A stretch of 64,000 bases of DNA from Diplonema papillatum (taxonomy: Eukaryota; Euglenozoa; Diplonemea; Diplonemida; Diplonemidae): the NCBI GenBank assembly GCA_030068145.1, contig JAPJBO010000424.1:1-64000 (forward strand). Reading direction: 5' to 3'. The position numbers and the translations under genes are program-made. Shown in pieces: positions 9,797 to 20,339 of this stretch (position 1 is its first letter; every line of letters starts with the position of its first letter). The notes under the pieces are model-generated. The model was given only the letters and a program-made list of their open reading frames with translations. It searched no databases and had not been told where the DNA came from.

Positions 9797-10355
9797 GGCG
9801 GCCGCAGCGGACAAGAGGAAGATCGAGTTCGAAGCGATGACGCGGTCGAACTACGACCGGCTGCTGAAGGAGGCGGAGCAGGCGCACGCGCAGGCACTCG
9901 AGAAGCGGGAGACGCACCGAGCGGCGGCCGACAAGGAGCGCGACCGTGCCGTGGCCCAGCTGCGGCAGGAGCTGGACATGACGCGCCTCAACGAAGCCGA
10001 CGAAATCGAAGCGAGGGTGCGGGAGCGGGTCGCCGACCTGAGCAGGCAGGCCCTCGAGGAGAAGGCGGAGTACATGCGCATGGCGGAGACCGAGCGCGAC
10101 AAGCGCGAGGCCGCCGAAGGCAGCGTCGCCGGCTTGCAGATGGAAATAGACCGCCTGTCGTCGTCGATGACGCAGTGGAAGCTCGAGCTGCACAAATCGC
10201 TCGTTTCGAAGTACGAAAATCTGTTCAATGAAGTGCAGAGCCGCGCGCGCAAAGACAGGGAAGCCTTCGCGCGGAAGCTCCTCGAAGAAGAGGAACGGCG
10301 GCTGGCCCGCGAACTCGTCAGAAAGGACGCCGAGCTTACGCGTTCTCGCAACGAG
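9797..10355 (+). CDS. Coiled-coil protein, exon C
   Basis: Largest exon, 559 bp. It starts with the third base of a split codon (phase 2 intron) and ends GAG|GTGTGC in phase 0. It encodes about 186 residues of dense coiled coil rich in Glu, Arg, Ala and Lys, with several AEQAHAQ and KRE type segments. Antisense frames are also long but are shadows of this GC-rich exon. Confidence 0.85.
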
Positions 10356-10689
10356 GTGTGCGCGCCAGGACTTCTTCTTCTTCTTTCTTTACCAGTCCAG
10401 CCGCAAACATCCCACAAACACAAGAACAGAATTCCCAGAACGTACTCAAATGCCGCCATTGTGGCGTGACAACAACAAGGTCCGGCAACCCGTTCGCTAA
10501 CCAGTTTGGTGTGGGTGTGCACGAAAGGACCTGTGAAGGGAATTCGGAAGGACTGCAAAGCCCAAGCCCAGACCAAAATTAACCCAGCACCTACCTGGCG
10601 CGCCTGACCCAGCGAGCTACGAGGGTCGAAAAAATATCACCTACCCCCATTTCTTTCTTTTTAAACAACCTTTCTCCTTTCCTACTTAC

Positions 10690-10905
10690 TTTGATCATAG
10701 GTGTCACGGCAAGTTTTGGCAGCCCCTGCTTAACAAACACAGTGCATGCTAATCCATGTGGTTCATGTACTTAAAAGAACTCAATGCTTAACAAAATTTG
10801 ACGTGGGCGGCTTTAGATTTACATCTGAATGACACCTCAACACAAAACAAGTTGTCGACAACTAACAAGTAAAAGAATAAAACAAAACTACGCACTTCTT
10901 TCTTT
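10690..10905 (+). mobile_element. R4 repeat, copy 1 (GGTGTCAC...GACACC termini)
   Basis: Starts AGGTGTCACGGCAAG and has the inverse TGAATGACACCT about 140 bp on, followed by a conserved tail ending in AAACTACGCA. Related copies: 16673-16785 (truncated), 26815-27010, 36070-36215, and the outer ends of the 61474-63722 composite. Confidence 0.55.
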
Positions 10906-10923
10906 ACATAAGCGCCAGCTTGA

Positions 10924-11112
10924 AAGGAAATGCTCGACGATGCTGCCCGACAAAGAACAGACGGGATCCCAAGTGCTGTAACTACCGAACCACGTGTTGA
11001 ACGGACGTGAGGTCATGCGGGTCTATCCCTACACGACAAATCACACAAACACAACAGGTCAAAAGTCCTGAGTGAGAAAACAACACACGGTGGTGTAAGC
11101 GAAGAACAAAAG
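10924..11112 (+). repeat. Dispersed repeat R5, copy 1
   Basis: Begins GGAAATGCTCGACGATGCTG and contains GATCCCAAGTGCTGTA and CCTACACGACAAATCACAC. Other copies are at 12528-12740 and 45263-45430, with a tail at 24665-24722. Its start resembles the MITE-A terminus. Confidence 0.6.
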
Positions 11113-11300
11113 TACTAACAATCTTGTGGGTTGCCCTTCAATGTAATGTGCAGGCTAAAAAGACGTAGGCAGCGTGTTTTGGTGGTTGATCAGAATTCCT
11201 TACCTGAATACACACAGGGTAAATGCAAGTGGGAAAACGATCAACCGGCACGCACAAGCAAAACGAAGCGCCTCTTTTTTTTATAAGCACCTGCTTCGTA

Positions 11301-11494
11301 GGAAAGACTTGAGGAGGCTGCCAGCTGCAAAATATCAAAGGAGGTAAACGTGCTGTAGCCCACACGAAACACAGGTGATTCTGGGTTTAGTGGCGGGCGT
11401 AAGCGTTCAACAAAAAGACCCACTTTGTAGTTGTATTGTTTCTCCCCCTCTAGCCTCCTTCGAAGTAAGCACAAGGCAGCCCCTCGAGTATTTC
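11301..11494 (+). mobile_element. MITE-A, copy 1
   Basis: About 195 bp with inverted termini of the type AAATACTYGAGGRGGCTGCC. The interior contains CCCACTTTGTAGTTGTATTG. Copies at 11816-12013 (-), 28723-28920 (-), 30893-31086 (+), 36534-36725 (+), 40491-40675 (+), 54407-54603 (-), 58578-58705 (-, partial). Confidence 0.75.
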
Positions 11495-11815
11495 TTACCA
11501 AACGAAGGAAATGTTCGAGGAAATGAGAAGCTCGTCGCCGCAAACCGTGGCGTTTTCACTTGCGTCCTGAATCCAGCTTTACGTAAAAGCGATCAGGCAC
11601 TGCGTTCAACGAAAACAAGTCTTTCATGATTAGTTTTGTATCAGCCGCGGCTGTGCGAGTGACGAGCTCTTATTTCTTAAGGTAACAAGCTTGCTTGTCT
11701 ATATCAAAAAGTGTCGGATGGCAGCGTGCTGTGTTAAATCACTCAAAACAGGGGTTACACAAACAAAAATGGTCGGTGTCGGTCACAAGAGCCATGGACT
11801 TGGCAAAGCACATAG

Positions 11816-12013
11816 GAAAATACTCGAGGGACTGCCTTGTGCTCATTTCGAAGGAGGCTAGAGGGGGAGAAAACAATACAACTACAAAGTGGGTCATTTT
11901 TTTGTTGAACGCTTACGCCCGCCACTAAACCCAGATTTACCTGTTTTTCGTGAGGGCTACAGCACATTTACCTCCTTTGATCCATCGCAACTGGCAGTCT
12001 CCTCAAGCATTTC
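11816..12013 (-). mobile_element. MITE-A, copy 2
   Basis: Reverse-orientation copy with both termini (AAATACTCGAGGGACTGCC and CTCAAGCATTTCC). Confidence 0.75.
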
Positions 12014-12054
12014 CTGCAAAGCAGGTGCTTATACAGAAAAAGAGCGCGCGCTAA

Positions 12055-12190
12055 AGTAAGTCGAGTAGTCGGCAATAGGCAGCAAAGATATACACACAAA
12101 CATACAATACCTTAAAGGAACCTTTATGACTACGGTCACCCGGAGACTATAAAAACCCCGGATCCCTAAGCGAACTTGCACTCTAAAAAC
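12055..12190 (+). repeat. Dispersed repeat R7
   Basis: Contains CGAGTAGTCGGCAATAGGC, GGTCACCCGGAGACTATAAA and AAGCGAACTTGCACTC. Recurs at 38722-39150, where it is split by an insertion. Its tail lies directly before exon C of the coiled-coil gene. Confidence 0.6.
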
Positions 12191-12527
12191 GACTAAACGC
12201 GTTAGGGGACTTCACAAGGTTTCACAACGGAGTGACACAACACCCGAAACGAGTCGCACTCTTTTACTTTTCTCAACCCCCCGCCATACCCAAGCCTCTA
12301 CGGTCAACCGGAGACTTTAAAATACCGACCTTCTAATCCACAAATAGCGCTAAAAAATATGCCGCGTGCCTACCCTAGAACAAATAACGTAGATTGGGAT
12401 ACCATCCCAGTCGTACTATATCCGGCGAGCCGCCCGGCTGCTGTGGGACGAAGACAATGCGTTTTTTTCCAAGTTTGCTTGAAATTTTTGCGATGACCAG
12501 TACCTCTCCTCAGAGAGCATATGGAAG

Positions 12528-12740
12528 GAAATGCTCGACAAAAGCTTCCAGACAAAAACCTGAAGGGATCCCAAGTGCTGTAGCTACCGAACTGAACGGA
12601 CGTGAGGTCAACCACAGCTTGCAAAGCTTGAGTCGGAGGCAGCACACGTGCGGGTCTAACCCTACGCGACAAGACACACAAACACAACAGGTCATCCTGA
12701 GTGAGAAAAAAAAATCCGGAGTGTCAACGAAGAACAAGTC
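12528..12740 (+). repeat. Dispersed repeat R5, copy 2
   Basis: As 10924-11112, with a piece of SINE-T (CACAGCTTGCAAAGCTTGAG) inside it at 12603-12640. Confidence 0.55.
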
Positions 12741-12767
12741 GGATTGTGTTTGTATTGTATTTACGAA

Positions 12768-13064
12768 GAAGAAGAAGAAAGAAGAAAGAAGAAAACGGCC
12801 GCTCCTGTCCAGGGACGTGACGGTCAACCACAGCTTGCAAAGCTTGAGTCGGAGGCAGCACAGTGTCACAACCCCGTCCGCTCTGCCCGGCTGACCGTCT
12901 CGACGAGCTTGTGTTCAGCGCGAGCGCCAAGCCCCAAGGTGCGCCAAGCCTTGATGCTTTAGTTTGGGAAATCGGTAGCCACTTGACCAGTAGGCCCGTG
13001 GCTCTGCAGTACCGCCGAACACGTGAAGCTTGGCTCCCGTGTAGCAGGCTTTCCCTGGTACCTT
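12768..13064 (-). mobile_element. SINE-T copy 2 with TSD
   Basis: Full copy with (TTC)n-type tail. TGTATTTACGAA flanks it on both sides (12756-12767 and 13065-13076). Confidence 0.8.
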
Positions 13065-13138
13065 TGTATTTACGAAATAAATAAAAGTACCTTCCCATAT
13101 TCCACAAAACCAGCATCAACAACAACGACCCCGCACAG

Positions 13139-13441
13139 AGTGAGCGCCTCGCTTCGAGCGAAGCGGAGACCCGCGAACAGCGGGTGCGGCAGCTGGAGCG
13201 GCACCAGCACATGAAGCGGCTGTTCGAAGCCTTCGGGAGCCGGCGCGAGAAGCTGCTCAAGCTGTGGGCCCTCATCGACACGGACCCGACGGAGCGCATG
13301 CAGCTGATGAACGCGATGTTCTCGCAGCTCGGCAAGCTGACCGTCCCCACGTCTCCCTCGCCCGACGTGTCGCCGAACCGCCTCCCTCCCGACGACCTCA
13401 GCAACCACCTCATCGAGGTAGTCACCAAGGTCTACGAAGAG
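13139..13441 (+). CDS. Coiled-coil protein, exon D
   Basis: Acceptor GCACAG at 13133-13138, first codon AGT in phase 0; donor GAG|GTCTGC after 13441 in phase 0. It encodes a short coiled coil, then LLKLWALIDTDPTERMQLMN and a Pro/Ser linker (TVPTSPSPDVSPNRLPPDD), the least helical part of the protein. Confidence 0.8.
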
Positions 13442-13704
13442 GTCTGCATTACCCAAACTTACTCAAACTCCTCGGCGTGGTTTCCGGTATCACGTTCAGA
13501 GTCCTCTGTCCGAGTAAAAAGCCGGGAAAATACGACCCTCAAGTGCTCCGAGGAGGCCAGACGACTGTTTAGTGTTGCAAACGAATCGCAAACACGCTGA
13601 TGAGACAGCAGCACACAATCCGATCGCACTTCGAGGAAATAGGAGTCAGCTGTCGTCGGGTCACAAAAAGTCCCGGACGTGGCCAGCCATAACCCAGCAC
13701 GAAA

Positions 13705-14052
13705 GTGTACACCAAATATACAAACCCGAAACCATACAGCCCTTTTCTAGCTCTAAGAGAACCCATTTAACAACGGCCTCACGGAGACCCAGTGTACACC
13801 AAATATACAAACCCGTAACCATACAGCCCTTTTCTAGCTCTAAGAGAACCCATTTAACAACGGTCACACGGAGACCCAGTGTACACCAAATATACAAACC
13901 CGAAACCATACAGCCCTTTTCTAGCTCTAAGAGAACCCATTTAACAACGGTCACACGGAGACCCAGTGTACACCAAATATACAAACCCGAAACCATACAG
14001 CCCTTTTCTAGCTCTAAGAGAACCCATTTAACAACGGTCACACGGAGACCCT
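13705..14052 (+). repeat. 87-bp minisatellite, four units, in the last intron
   Basis: The unit contains GTGTACACCAAATATACAAA and GAGAACCCATTTAACAACGG; units differ at only one or two positions. The last unit runs into the sequence ending at the acceptor of exon E. A single related segment is at 1575-1620. Confidence 0.95.
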
Positions 14053-14112
14053 AGACCCCCGGAAATTCAAGCGAACTTTAACTCTAAAAAAGCCGAACTC
14101 CGCGACCCACAG

Positions 14113-14430
14113 GTTTGCAGCGAGATCCAACGCTTGGAGGCGCAGCTGCCGCTGATGGACATCATCACGCGGCGCGAGTTCGTGAAGCACCGCGTGTCGG
14201 AGGTGGCCGCCGCCGGGCCGAGCAACCTGAGGGACCGCCAGATAGCAGACCTCCGCCGGGAGCTGCACAAGCTCAACGAGCAGCTGCTGCACGACCTGCC
14301 GCAGTACGAGCAGGAGCACAACGCGAAGCTCTTCTACAAGAATCAGCGGTACCTCCTCGTCATGGAGCAGGACATGCAGCGTGAGCAGCAGCAGCAGATG
14401 GCCGGCACGGGGGTTCCGTTCCCTTCGTGA
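14113..14430 (+). CDS. Coiled-coil protein, terminal exon E
   Basis: Acceptor CCACAG at 14107-14112, then GTT in phase 0, matching exon D. It ends at TGA 14428-14430. It encodes about 105 residues: EIQRLEAQLPLMDIITRREF, a linker, a coiled coil with LRRELHKLNEQLLHDLPQYE, and a Gln-rich tail (EQQQQ). Exons A (from 2564) to E total 539 codons without a stop, which strongly supports the exon chain. Confidence 0.8.
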   Translation, partial: VCSEIQRLEAQLPLMDIITRREFVKHRVSEVAAAGPSNLRDRQIADLRRELHKLNEQLLHDLPQYEQEHNAKLFYKNQRYLLVMEQDMQREQQQQMAGTGVPFPS

Positions 14431-14439
14431 CCAGCGGTG

Positions 14440-15295
14440 GCTCCAACGAGCAGAAGATGTATGGCCTAGGCGGAAGTTGCAGGCAGATGCTGCACTGTAC
14501 ATGAGGTACTGCTGCATTGGATGGGTCAGCTGTTGTCGCAGATGCTGCACTGTACATGAGGTACTGCTGCATTGGATGAGTCAGCTGTTGTTGCATGCCG
14601 CAGGCAGATGCTGCACTGTACATGAGGTACTGCTGCATTGAATGAGTCAGCTGTTGTTGCATGCCGCAGGCAGATGCTGTACCGCTGTACTCGGCATCCC
14701 GTTCTCGTCATGAACGGCGGTGGCTCTGAGCAGAAGATGTATGGCCTTAGGCGGAAGTTGCAGGCAGATGCTGCACTGTACATGAGGTGCTGCTGCATTG
14801 GAGTGCTGCTGCATTGGATGAGTCAGCTGTTGTTGCATGGGCGCACCGCAAGCAGATGCTGTTCTGCTATAATCGGCATCCCGTTCTCTTCGTGAACAGC
14901 GAGGTAGCTCCTGCGAGCAGCAGATGTATGCGGAAGCTAGGCCGGAAGGCCTGAAGCTGCAGGCAGATGCTGCACTGTTTGGCCTCTGGCAAATGAGGTA
15001 CGGCTGCATTGGATGGGTCAGGCAGGTGCTGTGTTGTATGGGCGCACCGCAGGCAGATGCTGTACTACACGGCCCGTTCTCTTCGTGAAGAGCGGTGGCT
15101 CCTGCGAGCAGAAGATAGGGCCCAAGGCGGAAGCTACAGGCAGATGCTGCACTGTATGACCTCTGGCACATAATGTTCTCTGGATGCATCAGGCAGATGC
15201 TATACAGCACTACACGGGCGTCCCGTTCCCTTGTATGCGGCTGCACTTGCTGTACTGTGTCAGGCGGATGCTGTACTGTTCTATGACCGCAGTAC
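14440..15295 (+). repeat. Degenerate repeats in the 3' flank of the coiled-coil gene
   Basis: Repeated blocks GCAGATGCTGCACTGTACAT, GAGGTACTGCTGCATTG and CCCGTTCTCTTCGTGAA. The last block and GGTGGCTCC..GAGCAGAAGATG also occur at the end of exon E (14415-14460), so the array derives from the gene's own 3' end. Confidence 0.8.
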
Positions 15296-15299
15296 AGAT

Positions 15300-16602
15300 A
15301 AGAAAATTGCGTGGCCTCAGCCGTGAAGTTCCTAATCACACGATTGGGTCGTTGTGCGGGACCAATGAATCTCGCGGGAGTTCCTTTTGCCCTCGAGTTC
15401 TTCTGCTGGCCAGGAACACAATGGGCAGGTCCTCGCGGCGTTCTTCCTTCCTTCTTTCGTAGCCGAATTCACTCCCGCGAAGCAAAAAAAAAGGCAGGGG
15501 TGTCGTCAACGGAGTAAAGCTTAGACTTAGATTCCAATCCAATCAACCCCCAACCACAATCCCCGAATCTTGTTAGAACGGCCCTCGTGACCCTGCCAGG
15601 AATACGAGCAGCGTAACCTTCCCCCCCGAGACATTTCCTTGGGCTCGCGTAGCTTGGGTGGTGCTGGCTTTGGCGAGCTACAAAAAGCCGCCTGACAGAC
15701 CGCTCACAACGCTTTCCTGTCTGCAGTGCACACTTGGTGCCCGCCTGTCTTCATGGCGCTCGCACTTTACAGCACGCAATGCAGACAGGAAGCGGTGTGA
15801 GACTGCTCCGCCACGTAGACTCGTCTGCAAAAAAAAAAAGACACTGCCGACGCAGACGGCCGACTGTCAGTCAGTTGGATTACGACGATCACTGTCAGTC
15901 CCAGCTTTTCCTTTTGAGCAGTCGCAACGTGAGATACTTCAGCGTAACGCACGGCAACGATACATTTGCACGTGCGCACTTACACTCCGGACTTCGAAGC
16001 TGTAGCGCCGGGCTATCTTTATTCCTGAGGTCTGCACGTCCACATGAAGGATACCTGGCCTGCAGGTCGATCTTGTAGACGCGTCTGCGTTTGCGTTTTC
16101 AAAATCTGCAGGCGCAGACGTCTGCACCTCTGCGGACACCACTGGCCTATATAGTGTGTCCGTGGCTCAAGAAGACCGAAGCACGATGCAGCTAGGACAC
16201 GGTATATGAACACACACCACTCCAAGCACGTTACTTGCTCTCTCCCTTCGTCTCTCTTTTATTTTGGAATAGATATCCGTGCTAGAGCCATTCTGTAAAG
16301 TAAGCACCGCGCACCCCTCCCTCGTGCTTGACGCCCTAGCATCAAACATGCACATGACAGGCAGACCGTACTGTCTGCACGTCAAACTGAAATTTCCCCC
16401 CACCGTGTTGTGGACAGTACACCCCTAATTGCAGGTTGCGGACGGATGGAACCACGTTACGTTGCCGCCGCAATGATACTGTGTTGCAGCGCAAAAGCGC
16501 GCAGCGAAACGAGAAAACTACACACCCTCTTCCACTCCATCCTTTTTGGTGCCGGAGTTTGCCAAGGACACTGCACGACCCACGTGTTGTGGCAGCAACA
16601 CG
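15300..16602. other. Gene-free stretch with hairpins
   Basis: 15712-15800 forms an imperfect hairpin of about 27 bp (CGCTTTCCTGTCTGCA against TGCAGACAGGAAGCGG). 15995-16240 contains a diverged copy of the TGTCTGCAG... repeat. Nothing else recognised. Confidence 0.4.
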
Positions 16603-17046
16603 CAGGGCTTACGCTCCACTGTGGAACGTGTGGATTTCCACACGTTAATTTTTTTGGATTTTCTTGCTTGACAAAATTTGACGTGGGCGGCTTTGGATTT
16701 ACATCTGAATGACACCTCAATACAAAAAAAGTTGTCGACAACTAACAAGTAAAAAAGCAAAACTACGCATTTCTTTCCCCCACGTGTGGATCCACAGGTA
16801 CCGCATGTGGATTTTGATTTATTTTTTCCTCCACATGTGCTTGCCTCAGGTTGGTTCACACGCAGTGTGTCTAGGCCCACAAGACGCCAAGGCCGCACAT
16901 CCATGTGTCGCCAAGTTAGTAGTGGCACTATTTTTTTTTTGCCCGCCGCACATAGGGGGGAAGGACTTTTTCCCCTCTAACCTTGAGCGTCCACATGTGG
17001 ACCACACGTATTTTCTCTGAGACCGAAAACGGAGCGTAAGCCCTGG
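16603..17046. mobile_element. hAT-type MITE (hAT-M), copy 1
   Basis: Termini CAGGGCTTACGCTCC and GGAGCGTAAGCCCTG, flanked by the 8-bp duplication GCAACACG. TIRs beginning CAGGG with 8-bp TSDs are hallmarks of the hAT superfamily. A truncated R4 repeat (16673-16785) is inserted inside; the copy at 27793-28074 lacks it. Confidence 0.85.
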
Positions 17047-17394
17047 CAACACGTGAAGACCCATGTTTTGTTGAGAACAACTATGAGTATCACGTGTGTT
17101 GGTGTTTAACTGTATGAACATGATATAGCTTTTCCCATGGCACGTCACATAATATTATATAACATTTGTGAAATCACACAACAAGCGGATCGTGCGTGTC
17201 TCACCATCCCCCCCGGGGATGATCCCCCTCCCGCCCAGTTCAGTAGACCACACGTACGCTGTGGCAGTAGAAGCTTAGAATCACGCAGGAGTTTGTGCGT
17301 TTTGCCCTCTCGCTACCCGTCGCTCGTTCTCTTCTTTCGCGAGCGCCAGATCAGTTAGGAAGGGGGTGCCCCCCTCAGAGCCGAAAGGGAGTGT

Positions 17395-17820
17395 GCCTGG
17401 AAAACCGAGTTGCTTTCCAGAGCACTGTTCAAGGAAGACAGTTGGACACAGGTGGTTTGCAACTCTCGAGCACGTTGTTCAAGGAAGGCACAAACGCAGT
17501 TGGATACAGTTGTTTTACACACTAGTGTCATGCACGCCTGGAAAATCGAGTTGACTTCCAGAGCACTGCTCAAGGAAGACAGTTGGACACAGGTGGTTTG
17601 CAACTCTCGAGCACGTTGTTCAAGAAAGGCACAAACGCAGTTGGATACAGTTGTTTTACACACTGTGCCTGCACAATGTCGTGCATACCCGGAAAACCGA
17701 GTTGACTTCCAGAGTACTGTTCAAGGAAGGCACAAACGCAGTTAGTCAGTTGTTTTTCACACCGAGCCTGCACAAAGTCATGCACGCCTGGAAACCCGAG
17801 TCAATTCCGGAGCACACGTT
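17395..17820 (+). repeat. Complex repeats of 60-180 bp
   Basis: Three to four imperfect repeats containing AGAGCACTGTTCAAGGAAG, GGACACAGGTGGTTTGCAAC and GGCACAAACGCAGTTGGATA. No gene. Confidence 0.8.
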
Positions 17821-17849
17821 CTTCAAGTCGAGTTCTAGAGGCGGGACCT

Positions 17850-17995
17850 TGATGTGCACGGTGAGGTCCAGCCTCAGAAAACAGTGTGGAGTTAGAGAGG
17901 GTGCACAACCAGAACGCGAGAAAATTCACACCCGAAAAGCGGGTGTTGACACTCTACTCCATTGCGCTATTTAACTTCATTCAGCTTCTAGGCTG
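17850..17995 (+). mobile_element. Fold-back element P, copy 2
   Basis: GGTGAGGTCCAGCCTCAGAA at the left, CACCCGAAAAGCGGGTG hairpin in the middle, GCTTCTAGGCTGAGCTCCAC at the right. Confidence 0.5.
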
Positions 17996-18009
17996 AGCTC
18001 CACCGTGTA

Positions 18010-19099
18010 GGCTCTCGCATCCAAAATCTGCAGACCACACCCAGGAGGAGAACCCACGCTCCCAAGTTTCCACCCTGAACCTTTTAACAGAGAACGATAA
18101 CATAACCTTCGAAATCCGGGGGTTAAAGGGGCGGTAGGGGATTGGGGAGAGAACATACAAGTCGAGAACCCCTCTCTCTCTCCCCCCCCCTCCCTGTCCC
18201 CAAAACAAAAAGAAGAAAAACAAAACACAAACCCACCAGAACCGCGAGAAAGAAAAATAAAACACACAAATATCCACAAACTCTCCTCCTCCTTTTAGCC
18301 TCGTTTCTTTTTTTTTTTGTTCTTCATATTTGTTCAAAAGCTATTATTGGGGTTCATTCTCTCTTTCTCTCTCTCTCACACACACGCTTTTCAATTCTTT
18401 CTTCTCCCCGATTCCCACGACGATTCCGTAAGAAGGATCACTCGCTCAACACACACAGGAAAGAAAACAACCGAACAACCGAAAAAACTGAGCGACGGCG
18501 AAAAAAACCCCGCGTCTGTAGAAAACCTTGCCAAAAAAAAAAAAAAAAAAAAGAAGAAAATAACGAAAGAAGAAGAAAATTCCTTCTTTTTTTTTTAAAA
18601 AGGGGATATATCAATCACCGATCCGTTTGGCTGGGGCTGATCAGGGAGGAGTCTGAAAGCAGACATTTCATAGAGCGGGTTGCACCCCCCCCCCCCCAAT
18701 TCCCCCTCTCGGCCAGGGCTTCCGACCGTGTCGTTCTCTCTCTCTTCTCTCTCTCCTTCTCTGTCCTATCCATCGCGGGTTCTCCCTCGAAAAGAATCAC
18801 AGCTGAATACAACACGAGAAGAAAAAAAGTCGGAAGGCACCTCAAACCTCTGCGCACGCCTTTATTACGACGTCGGAAACCCCAAGACACACAAAGTATT
18901 CTTCGACAAAAAAAGTGTACAAAACAAAAGTATTAAAAAAAAAAAGGACTCCGCCGGTAGAGAAGCAACCTGCCTGAAGGAATCAACTACCTTCGGGTAG
19001 GCTACTTCGGACACTTGCTGTCGGGGGGAAAAAAAAAGAAGAATCTGTAGGCCCGCACGGGATCGTCGGAAGCACGGAAAAAGCATCAGACACCGTTCA
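18010..19099 (+). other. Upstream region of the NIF-phosphatase gene
   Basis: Pyrimidine- and purine-rich low-complexity DNA with CT, A and T runs (18170-18400, 18530-18600, 18720-18770). It probably contains the promoter and 5'UTR, but no specific site can be named. Long open frames here are low-complexity artefacts. Confidence 0.4.
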
Positions 19100-19990
19100 A
19101 TGCCATGCCTTGTTCCGGGTCTTGGCTCCGGAGCCGGTGAAGGCGAGCGGCGGAAGTCGTCGTACCCGAGCGACGACATCGAGGTGTCGCTGCGGGTGCT
19201 GCAGGGCGTGACGGGGGGCGCGTGCTCGTCGGTGCTGCCGTCGTACTGCGTCTACGGCTGCGGCGGCGCCGGCGCGGAGCCGAGAGCGGAGCCATCGTTC
19301 TGCTTCGGCGGCATTGGCGGGACTCACGACGGCTACCCGGCAGAGCTGGACCTCCACGAACGCGAGAGCCACGAGGAGGACGAAGACGACGAAGACGATA
19401 TCCGCGGCGACGAATCCTTCGGCAGCCACGACGACGCCCGATTGGTCTCCCCAGGGCCAGGAGATCGCCGGCTCGGCGGCGCCTTGCCCGGCCTACTGCT
19501 GCCGGAGCGGCCAGAAGGCGATAGGCGGCTGTGCGTCGTGTTGGACCTCGACGAGACGCTGATCTCGAACCACAGCCAGTACACGTGCTACGACGACGAT
19601 CAAATAGTGACCCGCCCCCACCTGCAGACACTCCTCTGCACGCTCAGTTCGTACTGCGAGGTGGTGTTGTGGACGGCGTCAACTGAGGAGGTTACCAACC
19701 ACGTCTTGTCGCATATAGATCCGTTTGGTATTTACTTCGAGCACGTCATCGCTCGCTCGCCGCAGTGGTTCAGGGGGGTGCCGTACACGAAAGACCTCAT
19801 GATGCTCGGCCGGCCGCTGTCCCGGACGATCATCATCGAGAACAACTCCGAATGCGTCGCCCGCAACCGGAGCAACGCGATCCTCGTCTCCGACTTCACT
19901 GGCCAGCGGTCGCCGACCCCCGACCTCGCGCTGCTCGTCGTCCTCGAAATCATCGACGAAATATCCTACACCTCCTGCCCGCTTCATGAG
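19100..19990 (+). CDS. NIF/CTD-type (FCP1/Dullard family) protein phosphatase, main exon
   Basis: 297 codons from ATG 19100 to a probable donor GAG|GTGTGC after 19990, phase 0, the same donor type as the coiled-coil gene. Residues 1-140 are low complexity with an acidic stretch (EEDEDDEDD). The catalytic HAD motif DLDETL is at residues 149-154, with D149 and D151 as the phospho-accepting and acid/base aspartates expected for DxDx(T/V). WTAS, a KDL segment and IIIENNS follow in the usual NIF-domain order. Known members dephosphorylate Ser/Thr residues such as those of the RNA polymerase II C-terminal domain; the substrate here is unknown. The expected Asp of the V/IDNS motif is Glu (IENNS), which is unusual. 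If unspliced, the frame stops at 20021-20023 after 11 further codons. Confidence 0.85.
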
Positions 19991-20339
19991 GTGTGCAAAA
20001 CGTGTCGATGTTGGTCAATTTGAATGGAATGGAATGAATGGTTGAATCATCATATTTAAGGCAAAACGAAAGACGGATCTCAAGGGGAATCTCCCCCTTG
20101 ATCTCTGGCCGCACCTTACCAAACCGACCTCTTTTTTCTCTCTCCACGTCGTATGATTCCCTGAGATGTTCGCTTCGGCTTGAGCACTCGGGATGATGAC
20201 ACAGGAGAGGGATTGGGTCAAAACCCCCGGCTGCGCCGCCATCGGTGCAATCATCATCTCTTTGGGGGGGGCTCCTGGTCAGGTGGTGAGGACGTCTGGC
20301 TACACAACTCCGGATCTCTAAGTGAACTTGCACTCTGAA

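Larger units (their letters stand above)
10356..13138 (+). other. Intron 3 of the coiled-coil gene, repeat-filled
   Basis: GTGTGC donor, GCACAG acceptor. It contains an R4 repeat (10690-10905), repeat R5 (10924-11112), MITE-A in both orientations (11301-11494 plus, 11816-12013 minus), a repeat at 11520-11680, repeat R7 (12055-12190), a second R5 copy (12528-12740) and a SINE-T copy (12768-13064). Confidence 0.65.

Noticed and set aside
18142..18936. 264-codon Lys/Arg/Ser-rich frame upstream of the NIF gene
   Set aside because: Low-complexity CT-, A- and GAA-rich DNA; no codon bias or domain.
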